Shown in pieces: positions 34,855 through 43,665 of a stretch of DNA of 64,000 nt. The notes beneath the pieces are model-generated. The model made no database searches, was not told where the DNA came from, and saw only the letters and a list, made by a program, of their open reading frames with translations. Made by a program: the position numbers and the translations under genes. This stretch comes from JBBIPA01 sp963775935 (GTDB taxonomy: Bacteria > Chloroflexota > Dehalococcoidia > GIF9 > UBA5629): contig CAVZKR010000004.1 of the NCBI GenBank assembly GCA_963775935.1, forward strand, positions 434,001 to 498,000. Reading direction: 5' to 3'. Each line of letters opens with the position of its first letter. Within the stretch, counting starts at the first letter, position 1.

Positions 34855-35359
34855 GCCAATCGACGCAATTGATAAGTATATACTGGAAGATTTAAAAGGT
34901 ATACTGGTACGCGTGTTTGGTTGTCCCGTGGAAACAGCGTCAAATCTTGATATCACGAAGCGGGCATACAATAAGGGACGAGGACAATACCGTGCCTCAG
35001 TAATGCTCGACTCCATTAAAGCATCAGGCTTAGTACCAGACGAGAGAGTACTGGGTATAGCAGACGTTGACCTCTATGCACCTGAGAGATCTGAGCTAAA
35101 CTTCGTCTTCGGACAGGCTGAGCCTGGCTCTGGAGTAGCCATCATATCGCTTTGTCGGCTCAGACAGGAACTGCCTCCGAACCCACAGTTATTCCTGAAG
35201 AGGGTGGCTAAGGAAGCGGTACACGAACTGGGGCATACCTTCGGTCTGGGACATTGCGTAAAAAGCAAGTGCGTGATGCACTTCTCCAATTCATTGCACG
35301 ATACAGATGTTAAAGAAATGACCTTCTGTAGCCAGTGCCATCCGAAACTGATACAATGA
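34838..35359 (+). CDS. amzA: Archaemetzincin-family zinc metalloprotease
   Basis: A 173-residue protein with the archaemetzincin metzincin signature HELGHTFGLGHCVKSKCVMH: three zinc His and the Glu, followed by the structural zinc Cys set (CVKSKC, then FCSQC). The Met after the metal site (CVMHFS) fits the met-turn. The family is archaeal in most cases, present in some bacteria, and of unknown physiological substrate. No signal peptide, so cytoplasmic. It overlaps the NTPase by 17 bases. Confidence 0.92.
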   Translation: MKITLKPIDAIDKYILEDLKGILVRVFGCPVETASNLDITKRAYNKGRGQYRASVMLDSIKASGLVPDERVLGIADVDLYAPERSELNFVFGQAEPGSGVAIISLCRLRQELPPNPQLFLKRVAKEAVHELGHTFGLGHCVKSKCVMHFSNSLHDTDVKEMTFCSQCHPKLIQ

Positions 35360-35493
35360 ACGCCTGTGTTTTGGATTCGAGGTGACAATTAGACAAAAAA
35401 TGAAAGATATTTCAAAATCAATGGTCGATGGGAAATTGATGAGTCACAGAAGTAAGATTTTGATAAAATTATGGAATTTCCTCCACAAAATCA

Positions 35494-35540
35494 TATAATA
35501 GTGAACACTTCTCGACCGTTGAATGATGTGGTCGAAGTGA
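35494..35540 (+). promoter_or_regulatory. Promoter and leader hairpin before ahcY
   Basis: TATAAT at 35494-35499 is followed by a stem CACTT-CT-CGACC pairing with GGTCG-AAGTG (about 35506-35540), which ends 25 bases before the ahcY start. It does not match the SAH, SAM-I or SAM-II consensus that I know. A role in SAM-cycle control is a guess from position only. Confidence 0.45.
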
Positions 35541-35564
35541 TTCGTGAAAGGATGTAACAGGCAC

Positions 35565-36818
35565 ATGGATTACGATATTAAGAACAAATCGCTGGCCAAA
35601 CAGGGCAAGCTGCGTATCGAGTGGGCTGGCCGAGAGATGCCGGTAATGAAGCTCATCCAAAAAAGATTTTCCAGGGAAAAACCATTCAAGGGAATCAGAA
35701 TATCCGGATGCCTTCATATTACCACCGAGACAGCTAACCTTGGGTTAGCATTACAGGAAGGGGGCGCCGACCTCGTCCTCTGCGCCTCAAACCCGCTGAG
35801 CACACAGGACGATGCGGCAGCAGCCCTTGTTGATTACGGCATACCAACCTTCGCCATCAAAGGTGAGGACAATAAGACATATTACCAGCATATTATCTCT
35901 GCTCTGAAGCATAAACCTAACCTCACCGTTGACGACGGCGCCGACCTGGTCAGCACCGTGCACAAGGAGAAAAGCCACCTTATCAACAATATCATCGGCG
36001 GTACCGAGGAAACCACTACCGGCATCATCAGGCTCAGGAACATGGCTGAGGAAGGTAAATTGAAGTACCCCATTATCGCCGTCAATGATGCTCGAACGAA
36101 GCATTTCTTCGACAATCGCTATGGCACCGGTCAGAGCACCGTGGATGGTATCACCAGAGCTACCAATATTCTCTGGGCAGGGAAGAAGGTGGTAGTCTGC
36201 GGTTACGGCTGGTGTGGTAGGGGTATCGCCCGGCGAGCCCAGGGATTGGGTGCGCAGGTTATCGTAACCGAGGTCGATCCTATAGCAGCCCTCGAGGCCG
36301 CCATGGATGATTATCAGGTGATGCCTCTTATCGCGGCAGCGAAAGTCGGAGATATCTTTATCACCGTCACGGGTAATACAAGCGTCATTGATAGAATCCA
36401 TTTCGCCGAGTTAAAAGACGGCGCTATTCTAGCAAATAGCGGCCATTTTAACGTGGAGATTAATATTCCAGCCCTGGAGCGCCTGGCTAAAAAGAAGAGA
36501 CAGGTACGTCCCTTTGTTGAGGAATACAGCTTGTCTGATGGGCGCCGTATATTTTTACTGGGTGAAGGACGGCTTATCAACCTCGCCGCTGCTGAGGGGC
36601 ATCCCGCCAGTGTGATGGATATGAGTTTTGCCAATCAGGCGCTGGCACTGGAACATCTGGTGAAGAATAAAGGCAAACTGAAGCCAGGAGTGTATCCCGT
36701 ACCCGAGCAGATTGACCGTGAAATAGGACGGCTGAAGCTTAAAGCTATGAATATTACAATAGATACCCTGACCAGGGAACAAAAGAAGTACCTGGAAAGC
36801 TGGGAAGCGGGAACATAA
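35565..36818 (+). CDS. ahcY: Adenosylhomocysteinase
   Basis: Hydrolyses S-adenosylhomocysteine to homocysteine and adenosine, removing the product of methyltransferases. 417 residues from ATG 35565. Visible motifs: HITTETANLGLALQEGGADL and SNPLSTQDDAAAAL in the substrate domain, the NAD-binding VVCGYGWCGRGIARRAQGLG with Asp after (TEVDPIAALEA), and the C-terminal AAAEGHPASVMDMSFANQAL. It precedes metK by 22 bases, so the two form a SAM-cycle operon. An upstream GTG at 35544 is possible but less likely. Confidence 0.95.
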   Translation: MDYDIKNKSLAKQGKLRIEWAGREMPVMKLIQKRFSREKPFKGIRISGCLHITTETANLGLALQEGGADLVLCASNPLSTQDDAAAALVDYGIPTFAIKGEDNKTYYQHIISALKHKPNLTVDDGADLVSTVHKEKSHLINNIIGGTEETTTGIIRLRNMAEEGKLKYPIIAVNDARTKHFFDNRYGTGQSTVDGITRATNILWAGKKVVVCGYGWCGRGIARRAQGLGAQVIVTEVDPIAALEAAMDDYQVMPLIAAAKVGDIFITVTGNTSVIDRIHFAELKDGAILANSGHFNVEINIPALERLAKKKRQVRPFVEEYSLSDGRRIFLLGEGRLINLAAAEGHPASVMDMSFANQALALEHLVKNKGKLKPGVYPVPEQIDREIGRLKLKAMNITIDTLTREQKKYLESWEAGT

Positions 36819-36840
36819 TTCCCCATTATAGGAGAATACA

Positions 36841-38052
36841 ATGACAAATAGTTTTAATAATAACTCTAGTTACTTTTTCGCCTCGGAGTCGGTTACCGAA
36901 GGACATCCTGACAAGCTCTGCGACCAGGTCTCCGATGCCATTCTGGACGCTCTGCTGGAAAAGGACGAGTATTCCAGAGTTGCCTGCGAAGTTGCCGTGA
37001 CCATCGGTCTGGTCATTGTTTTAGGTGAAGTTACCACCAAGTGCTACATAGAGGTACCGGAGATCGTGCGAAAGGTGGTGAAAAATGCCGGTTACATCAA
37101 ACCTGAATACGGATTCGACTACCAGAGCCTGGGTACTATGGTTTCCATAAAGCAGCAATCATCCGATATCAACGCCGGCGTCACCAAGTCGGAGGAGATA
37201 CGGCACACCAGGAAAGCAGTGGATGAACTGGACAAGACCGGTGCGGGCGACCAGGGAATGATGTTCGGCTTTGCCTGTACCGAGACACCAGAGCTGATGC
37301 CACTGCCCATTTCTTTAGCCCATAAGCTATGCCAACGGTTAGCACAGGCAAGGAAAGAGGCGATTTTGCCCTATCTTCGTCCCGATGGCAAATCTCAGGT
37401 AACCGTAGAGTACCATAACGGTGTGCCCAGAAGGATAGACGGAGTGGTTATCGGCGCTCACCATGACCCGGATATAGATAATGAGACGCTAAAGCACGAC
37501 ATTACAGAGAAGGTAATCAAGGCAGTTATACCAGCAAAGATGCTGGACAAGAAAACCAAATATGTCATTAACGGTGCTGGCAGGTTTGTAATCGGCGGTC
37601 CAGTATCGGATACCGGTTTCACCGGACGCAAGATTCTGGTCGACACGTACGGCGGTATGGCGCACCACGGTGGCGGCGCATTCTCAGGTAAAGACCCCAC
37701 TAAAGTCGACCGCTCCGCCAGCTATATGACACGATATATCGCCAAGAATCTGGTGGCTGCAGGAGTTGCTGAGCGTCTTGAAGTCCAGGTATCCTATGCC
37801 ATCGGTGTTGCTCACCCTCTATCGCTCTCAGTTGAAACTTTTGGTACAGGCAAGATTTCCGATGAGGCCATCCTCAAACTCATCAATAAGCACTTTGACC
37901 TGCGACCTGAGGCTATTATCAGGTGCCTCAATCTGCGTCGGCCTATCTACCTCCCTACCGCTACTTACGGACATTTCGGCAGAGAAGACCTTGACCTCCC
38001 CTGGGAAAAGACAGATAAAGCTGCTGCTATCAGGAAAGAAGCAGGACTTTAG
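36841..38052 (+). CDS. metK: S-adenosylmethionine synthetase
   Basis: Makes SAM from methionine and ATP. The 403-residue protein has GHPDKLCDQVSDAILDALL near the N-terminus, GAGDQGMMFGFACTETPELM in the centre, and the P-loop-like GGGAFSGKDPTKVDRSASY. TAGGAGAA lies before the ATG. Together with ahcY just upstream, the MetE-like gene and the PfkB kinase, it completes the methylation cycle in this 17-kb stretch. Length is normal. Confidence 0.97.
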   Translation: MTNSFNNNSSYFFASESVTEGHPDKLCDQVSDAILDALLEKDEYSRVACEVAVTIGLVIVLGEVTTKCYIEVPEIVRKVVKNAGYIKPEYGFDYQSLGTMVSIKQQSSDINAGVTKSEEIRHTRKAVDELDKTGAGDQGMMFGFACTETPELMPLPISLAHKLCQRLAQARKEAILPYLRPDGKSQVTVEYHNGVPRRIDGVVIGAHHDPDIDNETLKHDITEKVIKAVIPAKMLDKKTKYVINGAGRFVIGGPVSDTGFTGRKILVDTYGGMAHHGGGAFSGKDPTKVDRSASYMTRYIAKNLVAAGVAERLEVQVSYAIGVAHPLSLSVETFGTGKISDEAILKLINKHFDLRPEAIIRCLNLRRPIYLPTATYGHFGREDLDLPWEKTDKAAAIRKEAGL

Positions 38053-38090
38053 TATATAGTGTCATTAAGTGGCAAAAGGTTGTTGTCCGG

Positions 38091-38140
38091 TGTCATTGCG
38101 GGGAGTCCCGACTTAGTCGGGACGACGCGACAATCTCGGT
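38091..38140. repeat. REP-like repeat (copy 3)
   Basis: TGTCATTGCGGGGAG at 38091-38105, hairpin GTCCCGAC-TTA-GTCGGGAC, then GCGACAATCTC. Same family as 24528 and 29789, located between metK and the phosphohexomutase gene. Confidence 0.6.
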
Positions 38141-38198
38141 GGGGATAAGAAGGGTGCTTCAGGCGCGATGACTGACGACAGGACAGGAAAGGAGTGCG

Positions 38199-39620
38199 AT
38201 GCCGGTTAAGTTTGGTACCGATGGCTGGCGTGCCGTTATCGCCGAGGATTTTACCTTCGATAACGTCAGAGGCTGCGCCCAGGGAGTAGCCAACTATCTC
38301 CATCAAGCCAATCTCACCGCCCAGGGTATGGTCATAGGTTATGATACCCGCTTTGCCTCCGAAGATTTCGCTGCTGCATCTGCCGAGGTCCTCGCCGCCA
38401 ATGGAGTAAAAGTATTTCTGTGCCCGAAACCAGCGCCCACACCTGTGGTAAGTTATGCAGTCACTGCCACCAAGTCAGCAGGGGGCATAGTAATCACTGC
38501 CAGCCATAATCCGGGACGATGGAACGGATTCAAATATAAGGATAACACCGGCGCCAGCGCTCCTTCAGAGCTCGCCGCAGCAGTCGAGAAATACACCAAC
38601 GAGGTACTCTCAGCAGGCACTGTAAAGAGGATGTCCCTGGAAGAAGGCTTGAATAAAGGGCTGGTCACCTCCTATAACCCCTTGCCGGTCTATACCAGTC
38701 AAATAAACCAGCTCCTTGATTTGAAACCTGTACGCCAAAATCGGTTTAAAATTATAGTTGACTCCATGTTCGGCGCCGGCATTGGCTATTTCAAGTCTTT
38801 CCTGGGAGATTCTAAGCTGGATATCATTGAGATTAACGGCGAGCGCAATCCATCCTTCCCCGGTATTCAGCAGCCAGAGCCCATTGCCCGGAATTTGACC
38901 AGGCTCTGTAACACGGTTAAAGAGCAAAGGGCAAGTATCGGGCTGGCGACTGATGGCGATGCTGATCGAATTGGTATTGTTGATGAAAAAGGAAATTTTC
39001 TCACTACGCACCAGGTCTTTGCCTTGCTGGCTCTCTACTTCCTTGAAGTCAACAAGGAACGCGGCCCCATAGTTAAGAGTCTTTGCTCAACCAATATGCT
39101 GGAGCTGCTGGGCAAAGTTTACAATGTCCCCGTGTACGAGACAGCGGTCGGTTTTAAAAATGTAGCGCCAGTCATGGTGGAACAGAACGCCTTTATCGGT
39201 GGTGAGGAGAGCGGCGGCTATGGATTCCGAGGACATGTCCCCGAGCGCGATGGCGTGCTGGCAGGTCTTTATTTCCTTGACTTTATGACTAAAACTAAAA
39301 AAACTCCTTCGCAGTTACTCGAATTTTTGTACAGTAAGGTAGGCCCTCATTATTACGACCGTTACGATTTCTACATTTCGCCAGAACAACATAAAGCCCT
39401 TCTCAATAAGCTCAATCAAAGTACAGTGGATTCTATAGCTGGCGTTAAAGTAGCCCGGTTAAACAGGACCGACGGTTTTAAATATCTTCTATCCGACGAT
39501 TCATGGCTGCTTATTCGCTTTTCCGGTACTGAACCGTTGATTCGCGTCTACGCTGAAGGTAGTAGCACCAAGCAGGTAAAAATTTTACTGGATTGTGGCA
39601 AGGAAATGCTAGGGCTGTAA
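38199..39620 (+). CDS. Alpha-D-phosphohexomutase (phosphoglucomutase/phosphomannomutase)
   Basis: A 473-residue four-domain mutase that interconverts hexose-1- and hexose-6-phosphates. Domain 1 has KFGTDGWRA and the phosphoserine loop GIVITASHNPGRWNGFKYK; domain 2 carries metal loop LATDGDADRIGIVDEKG; domain 3 has GGEESGGYGFRGHVPERDG; domain 4 has RFSGTEPLIRVYAEG for the phosphate. Glucose, mannose or glucosamine specificity is not clear. AAAGGAG lies before the ATG. Two bases separate its stop from the SIS isomerase gene, so the two probably supply sugar phosphates together. Confidence 0.93.
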   Translation: MPVKFGTDGWRAVIAEDFTFDNVRGCAQGVANYLHQANLTAQGMVIGYDTRFASEDFAAASAEVLAANGVKVFLCPKPAPTPVVSYAVTATKSAGGIVITASHNPGRWNGFKYKDNTGASAPSELAAAVEKYTNEVLSAGTVKRMSLEEGLNKGLVTSYNPLPVYTSQINQLLDLKPVRQNRFKIIVDSMFGAGIGYFKSFLGDSKLDIIEINGERNPSFPGIQQPEPIARNLTRLCNTVKEQRASIGLATDGDADRIGIVDEKGNFLTTHQVFALLALYFLEVNKERGPIVKSLCSTNMLELLGKVYNVPVYETAVGFKNVAPVMVEQNAFIGGEESGGYGFRGHVPERDGVLAGLYFLDFMTKTKKTPSQLLEFLYSKVGPHYYDRYDFYISPEQHKALLNKLNQSTVDSIAGVKVARLNRTDGFKYLLSDDSWLLIRFSGTEPLIRVYAEGSSTKQVKILLDCGKEMLGL

Positions 39621-39622
39621 CC

Positions 39623-40684
39623 ATGGTTAGTTTAGATAACCCGGAAGTATATAAGCAGTTTGACACCGCCAACATGCTGGCGCAGCTTTATGGTTTGCCT
39701 CAGCAATGCCTTAACGCCTGGCACAAAGCAGGAGAGTTTACGTTACCCCGTGAGTACCGAAGCATTGATAAAGTCGTGATTCTGGGCATGGGTGGGTCGG
39801 CAATAGGGAGCGACTTGGTCCGCAGCCTGGCTTCACGCGAAAAAAAACTCACTGTATTCGTTAACCGAGAGTATGAACTGCCTGCCTTTGTCGATGAAAA
39901 GACACTGGTTATCGCTTCCAGCTATTCAGGAAACACTGAAGAAACGCTTTCCGCCTTCAGTCAGGCACTAAAAACTAAAAGCAAGAAAATAGTGACCACC
40001 ACCGGCGGCAAACTCAAAGATATGGCAGACGCTGCGAACGTGCCTGTTTTCGCCATAGACCATGTTTCCTCACCCCGGGCAGCACTGGGATATAGTTTTA
40101 TGCCCATCATGGCTTTCCTGCACAACCTGGGCCTCATAAAAGGCATATCCATTGACGTACAGGCAATGTCACAAACTATGGAAAGTCTCCTTGCAGAACT
40201 AAAGGAGACCGTATCCACCGACTCCAATCAAGCCAAGCAACTGGCGCTTAAATTGTATGGGAATATAGCTGTAATTTACGGCGCAGAATTCGTGAGCGAC
40301 GTTGCCCGTCGCTGGAAAACTCAGATCAATGAGAATAGCAAAGCCTGGGCTTTTCATGAGATACTCCCTGAACTTAATCACAATGCTGTGGTCGGTTATC
40401 AGTTTCCAACAGAATTAACCCTGAAGCTATTCGTCGTTTTTCTCCGCTGTCCTTCACTGCACCCCCGCACTCTAATCCGCTACCAGATAACCTCTGAGAT
40501 GCTTACACAAAACAACATAAATCACCAAACGGTGAATAGCCAGGGCGACGACATGCTCAGTCAGATGATGAGCCTGGTATTCCTCGGCGATTGGGTCAGC
40601 TACTACCTGGCAATCCTTTACCAAACCGACCCCACACCAGTGAAGGTAATCGACTATTTAAAGAAGCGCCTGAGCCAGGCTTAG
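39623..40684 (+). CDS. Bifunctional phosphoglucose/phosphomannose isomerase (SIS domains)
   Basis: A 353-residue protein with the N-terminal SIS nucleus VVILGMGGSAIGSDLVRSL and TLVIASSYSGNTEETLSAF, and a C-terminal PGI/PMI domain (ILPELNHNAVVGYQFP carrying the catalytic Glu/His region). This family interconverts fructose-6-P with glucose-6-P or mannose-6-P. I start at ATG 39623, directly after the mutase stop at 39620; an upstream reading start inside the mutase gene is unlikely. The GNAT gene follows 4 bases after its stop. Confidence 0.9.
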   Translation: MVSLDNPEVYKQFDTANMLAQLYGLPQQCLNAWHKAGEFTLPREYRSIDKVVILGMGGSAIGSDLVRSLASREKKLTVFVNREYELPAFVDEKTLVIASSYSGNTEETLSAFSQALKTKSKKIVTTTGGKLKDMADAANVPVFAIDHVSSPRAALGYSFMPIMAFLHNLGLIKGISIDVQAMSQTMESLLAELKETVSTDSNQAKQLALKLYGNIAVIYGAEFVSDVARRWKTQINENSKAWAFHEILPELNHNAVVGYQFPTELTLKLFVVFLRCPSLHPRTLIRYQITSEMLTQNNINHQTVNSQGDDMLSQMMSLVFLGDWVSYYLAILYQTDPTPVKVIDYLKKRLSQA

Positions 40685-40688
40685 AATC

Positions 40689-41165
40689 ATGATCAAAGAA
40701 CTCTCTTCGGATGACGTTCAAACCATTTATAACATCATAAACCAGGCAGCCATCGCCTACAAGGGTATTATCCCTTATGACCACTACCATGAGCCCTATA
40801 TGACAAAAAAAGAACTCCAGCACGAGATGAAACATATGGCTTTCTTTGGTTGGGATGAAGGTGGCAAGCTTGTTGGTGTCATGGGTTTTCAGCCCGTTCA
40901 AGACGTGACGCTTATCAGGCACGCCTATGTGCTATCTGGATATCAGGGAAAAGGTATCGGCACAAGGCTTTTCGACAATCTGAAGAGGATAACAAAAACA
41001 AAACGCCTACTCGTAGGTACCTGGGCAGACGCCAGCCGGGCAATCAATTTCTACCAGAAGCAAGGATTTAAGCTCATGCCCAATAAAGATGAACTTTTAA
41101 TGAGGTACTGGGACGTCCCGGAACGCCAGATTGAAACCTCAGTAGTTCTGGGCATCGAAATGTAG
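40689..41165 (+). CDS. GNAT-family N-acetyltransferase
   Basis: A 158-residue acetyltransferase with the acetyl-CoA-binding motif AYVLSGYQGKGIGTRLFDNL (R/Q-x-x-G-x-G/A pattern), followed by LVGTWADASRAINFYQKQGF. The substrate is unknown. It starts 4 bases after the isomerase stop, making it the third gene of the sugar-phosphate unit, though a role there is not evident. Confidence 0.87.
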   Translation: MIKELSSDDVQTIYNIINQAAIAYKGIIPYDHYHEPYMTKKELQHEMKHMAFFGWDEGGKLVGVMGFQPVQDVTLIRHAYVLSGYQGKGIGTRLFDNLKRITKTKRLLVGTWADASRAINFYQKQGFKLMPNKDELLMRYWDVPERQIETSVVLGIEM

Positions 41166-41284
41166 TAGTCCAAATCCACTTCCTGCCAACCAGGAGACAA
41201 AAAATGACACCGTCCCAATGTATAACGGTGCTACTATCAGGCACGGTGTTCTGGAACAGAACAAGGACTTTCCAGGCCGATATC

Positions 41285-41902
41285 TTATTGCGATTTAGCT
41301 TCTCGATCTCGGAACCAGCGATTGAGCTCATCAAGGGAAGGTGGTGAGACATAGAATATCTCTACATCAGTAGGAAATTGCACCTGATGCCCTTCTCTCA
41401 TAAAAAGTATTCCAGCCTCATCAACCTTCAATGTTTCATCTATATGCTTTGCGATAAATTCGTTCCTCTTTTTGTTTACCTCGAGGTAAGATTCATAAAT
41501 CCTGGTGAATACGTTTTTATTTTGCAAACCAATTGCCAGGCATCTGCCCAAATCCATAAACTCTGTCAACAGTTCACTGTCCTCGGTAGCTTCCAGTTGA
41601 GCACCCTTATCTAACCTGCTTTTCACAATTCCATAACCTTTGTCGTTCAGTTCTTTCATCGCCTTGACGCCATTCTCGCCACTGGCTGGAACTAATTCGT
41701 GGAATATTATGCCAATCTGCCCCAGCTTCTCTTCCAGATTAGTTATATGCTGTTCTACCTGTTCCCAATATCTGGTTAACTTCTCCTGATATTCAGCAGG
41801 AGCATCCCCACCCGTATAAAACAGAGGAACGAAGTATAACTTTCTTTTCTTTTTGAATCCTTCAGCTTCTGGTTTCTCAATTTTTCCAAGCTCTTCCGAC
41901 AT
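41285..41902 (-). CDS. Conserved-looking hypothetical protein
   Basis: A 205-residue soluble protein without a recognised domain. It starts MSEELGKIEKPEAEGFKKKR, has a coiled-coil-like stretch (YWEQVEQHITNLEEKLGQIG) around 45-65, and ends NRWFRDREAKSQ. Sequence complexity and codon pattern look like a real gene, and GGAGTAG lies before the ATG. It precedes the ribosomal terminator but is not part of that operon. No function suggested. Confidence 0.65.
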   Translation of the reverse strand: MSEELGKIEKPEAEGFKKKRKLYFVPLFYTGGDAPAEYQEKLTRYWEQVEQHITNLEEKLGQIGIIFHELVPASGENGVKAMKELNDKGYGIVKSRLDKGAQLEATEDSELLTEFMDLGRCLAIGLQNKNVFTRIYESYLEVNKKRNEFIAKHIDETLKVDEAGILFMREGHQVQFPTDVEIFYVSPPSLDELNRWFRDREAKSQ

Positions 41903-41975
41903 GGTTCTACTCCTGTACTTTATTCGACAATGATAAGATACCGATACTTAGTATCGCAAAGTTCCATGCTATCCG

Positions 41976-42015
41976 CAAGAAAAAAAGAAAGGACAGGTCT
42001 CATCGACCTGTCCTT
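41976..42015 (-). terminator. Terminator of the ribosomal supercluster
   Basis: Stem AAGGACAGGTC/GACCTGTCCTT (41989-42015 region) with 5-base loop; on the minus strand it is followed by TTCTTTTTTTC. It lies 23 bases after the rpsI stop. Confidence 0.9.
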
Positions 42016-42037
42016 GAATGCTACGGGCTAAACTCCT

Positions 42038-42433
42038 TTAACGCTTGGTGTATTGAGGCGCTTTGCGGGCGCGTTTGAGGCCATACTTCTTTCGTTCCTT
42101 AACCCGTGGGTCACGAGTAAGCAAACCCTCTTTGCGCAAGAGAGGCCTGAAGTGCTCATTCACCTTCACCAGTGAACGGGCAATACCGTGGCAGATAGCA
42201 CCAGCCCATCCCGTCATTCCCCCACCAACCACCTTTATCTCAGCATTATACCTGCCTATGGTATCAGTAGCTTTAAAAGGCATTTCAATGGCACGGCGGT
42301 ATTCAAGGCGCGTGAAAAGCTGCTGGTAAGGCTTTCCATTAACAATGATCTCACCACTACCAGGAAACAATTTCACCTGTGCTATAGCGCATTTGCGCCT
42401 GCCGAGGCCGCGATCATAGGTTTGAGTAGTCAC
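42038..42433 (-). CDS. rpsI: 30S ribosomal protein S9 (uS9)
   Basis: 131 residues with the S9 hallmarks GLGRRKCAIAQVKLFPGSG, GGGMTGWAGAICHGIARSL and the basic tail ending QYTKR, which reaches toward the ribosomal P site. Last gene of the cluster, directly abutting rplM (shared position 42433) and followed by the terminator. Confidence 0.96.
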   Translation of the reverse strand: MTTQTYDRGLGRRKCAIAQVKLFPGSGEIIVNGKPYQQLFTRLEYRRAIEMPFKATDTIGRYNAEIKVVGGGMTGWAGAICHGIARSLVKVNEHFRPLLRKEGLLTRDPRVKERKKYGLKRARKAPQYTKR

Positions 42434-42879
42434 TAGCTTTCAACACCTCCTGTAGCAACTTTGGTGCCACCAACCTGAGCTTGATGAGGATGCTTATCGG
42501 CGGCATATACCTTAAGCTTCTTTAACATAGCGTCGCCCAGGCGACTATGCGGCAGCATCCCCTTTACCGCATGCTCAATCACCCTGTCCGGATGAGTCTG
42601 AAGCATCTTTTCAAAACCCACCGTCTTCAATCCACCGGGATAACCAGAGTGACGGTAGTAGTTTTTCTGGCTGGCCTTGTTGCCAGACAATTTTACTTTG
42701 GATGCATTGAGCACAATGACATAATCACCACAGTCAAGATAAGGGGCATAATTCGGTTTTTGCTTGCCGACGAGTAAACGAGCTATTTGTGTTGCCAGCC
42801 TGCCTACTGTCTTGCCCGAGGCATCAATCACATGCCACTGTCGCTCAATATCCTTAGCCTTAGTTGCGTATGTTTTCAT
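42433..42879 (-). CDS. rplM: 50S ribosomal protein L13 (uL13)
   Basis: 148 residues: HVIDASGKTVGRLATQIARL, then DYVIVLNASKVKLSGNKASQ and AVKGMLPHSRLGDAMLKKLK. Overlaps truA by 20 bases. Standard length and place before rpsI. Confidence 0.97.
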   Translation of the reverse strand: MKTYATKAKDIERQWHVIDASGKTVGRLATQIARLLVGKQKPNYAPYLDCGDYVIVLNASKVKLSGNKASQKNYYRHSGYPGGLKTVGFEKMLQTHPDRVIEHAVKGMLPHSRLGDAMLKKLKVYAADKHPHQAQVGGTKVATGGVES

Positions 42880-43621
42880 AATATAACTCCCAATCGGCGG
42901 GGTAGTTCACTTTCATTAAATATAAGCCTTGAGGCAGCGCCGCCGGTCCTGCCGCGCCCGCTTTTTCTATCGCCATGACCTTTTTAAACTCATTAAGGCC
43001 TACTTTGCCCAATCCTACTCGAATGAGCAATCCTACCGTATTACGCACCTGATGCGGTAAAAAGGAATCCGCAACAATACGGAAGATCACCTTATCACCC
43101 TTCCTGCGGCACTTAGCTTCATAAACTGTACGCACCGTGCTCTTCATAGGCTCTAATGCCGATGCGAAGGAAGCAAAATTATGCTTGCCTATAAGAAATC
43201 GACATGCCTTATTCATATTCCTGATATTCAACACACCTGTCACCAAACAGGTAAAACCTTCAGCCAGAGGAGACCTTACAGGATTATTTAGAATCCAGTA
43301 CTCGTATTCTCGGCTTACCGCATCACGCCTGACATTGAACGTATCAGACGCCTGATACGCCGCCGAGACTGCGATATCCTCCGGCAAATAGTAATTTAAC
43401 GCTCTCATCACTGTCTGTGGAGACAGGGTGGAATTTGTCCGAAAGCTTACTACCTGTCCTCTCGCATGAACACCAGTATCAGTCCTGCTGGCAGCAAGAA
43501 CTCGCCTCTTCTCCCCAGTCAGCTTGTGGACAGCCTTCTCCAGTTCAGACTGAATGGTAGGCAGGCCGCTTTGCCACTGAAAACCGTAGTACCGCCTGCC
43601 ATCATACTCCACAACCAGCAC
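42860..43621 (-). CDS. truA: tRNA pseudouridine(38-40) synthase
   Basis: 253 residues. Isomerises uridines 38-40 in the tRNA anticodon arm. Catalytic Asp in AASRTDTGVHARGQVVSF; also YDGRRYYGFQWQSG at the start and PHQVRNTVGLLIRVG near the end. Located between rplQ and rplM as in many bacteria. Confidence 0.95.
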   Translation of the reverse strand: MLVVEYDGRRYYGFQWQSGLPTIQSELEKAVHKLTGEKRRVLAASRTDTGVHARGQVVSFRTNSTLSPQTVMRALNYYLPEDIAVSAAYQASDTFNVRRDAVSREYEYWILNNPVRSPLAEGFTCLVTGVLNIRNMNKACRFLIGKHNFASFASALEPMKSTVRTVYEAKCRRKGDKVIFRIVADSFLPHQVRNTVGLLIRVGLGKVGLNEFKKVMAIEKAGAAGPAALPQGLYLMKVNYPADWELYYENIRN

Positions 43622-43665
43622 AATCTTTTTTAAATTGTTAATAGCCTCACCAGTAAAAATCGTTG

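Noticed and set aside
35360..35564. SAM or SAH riboswitch upstream of ahcY
   Set aside because: Only a simple bulged hairpin is seen; conserved SAH, SAM-I or SAM-II core sequences were not found, so no riboswitch class is claimed.
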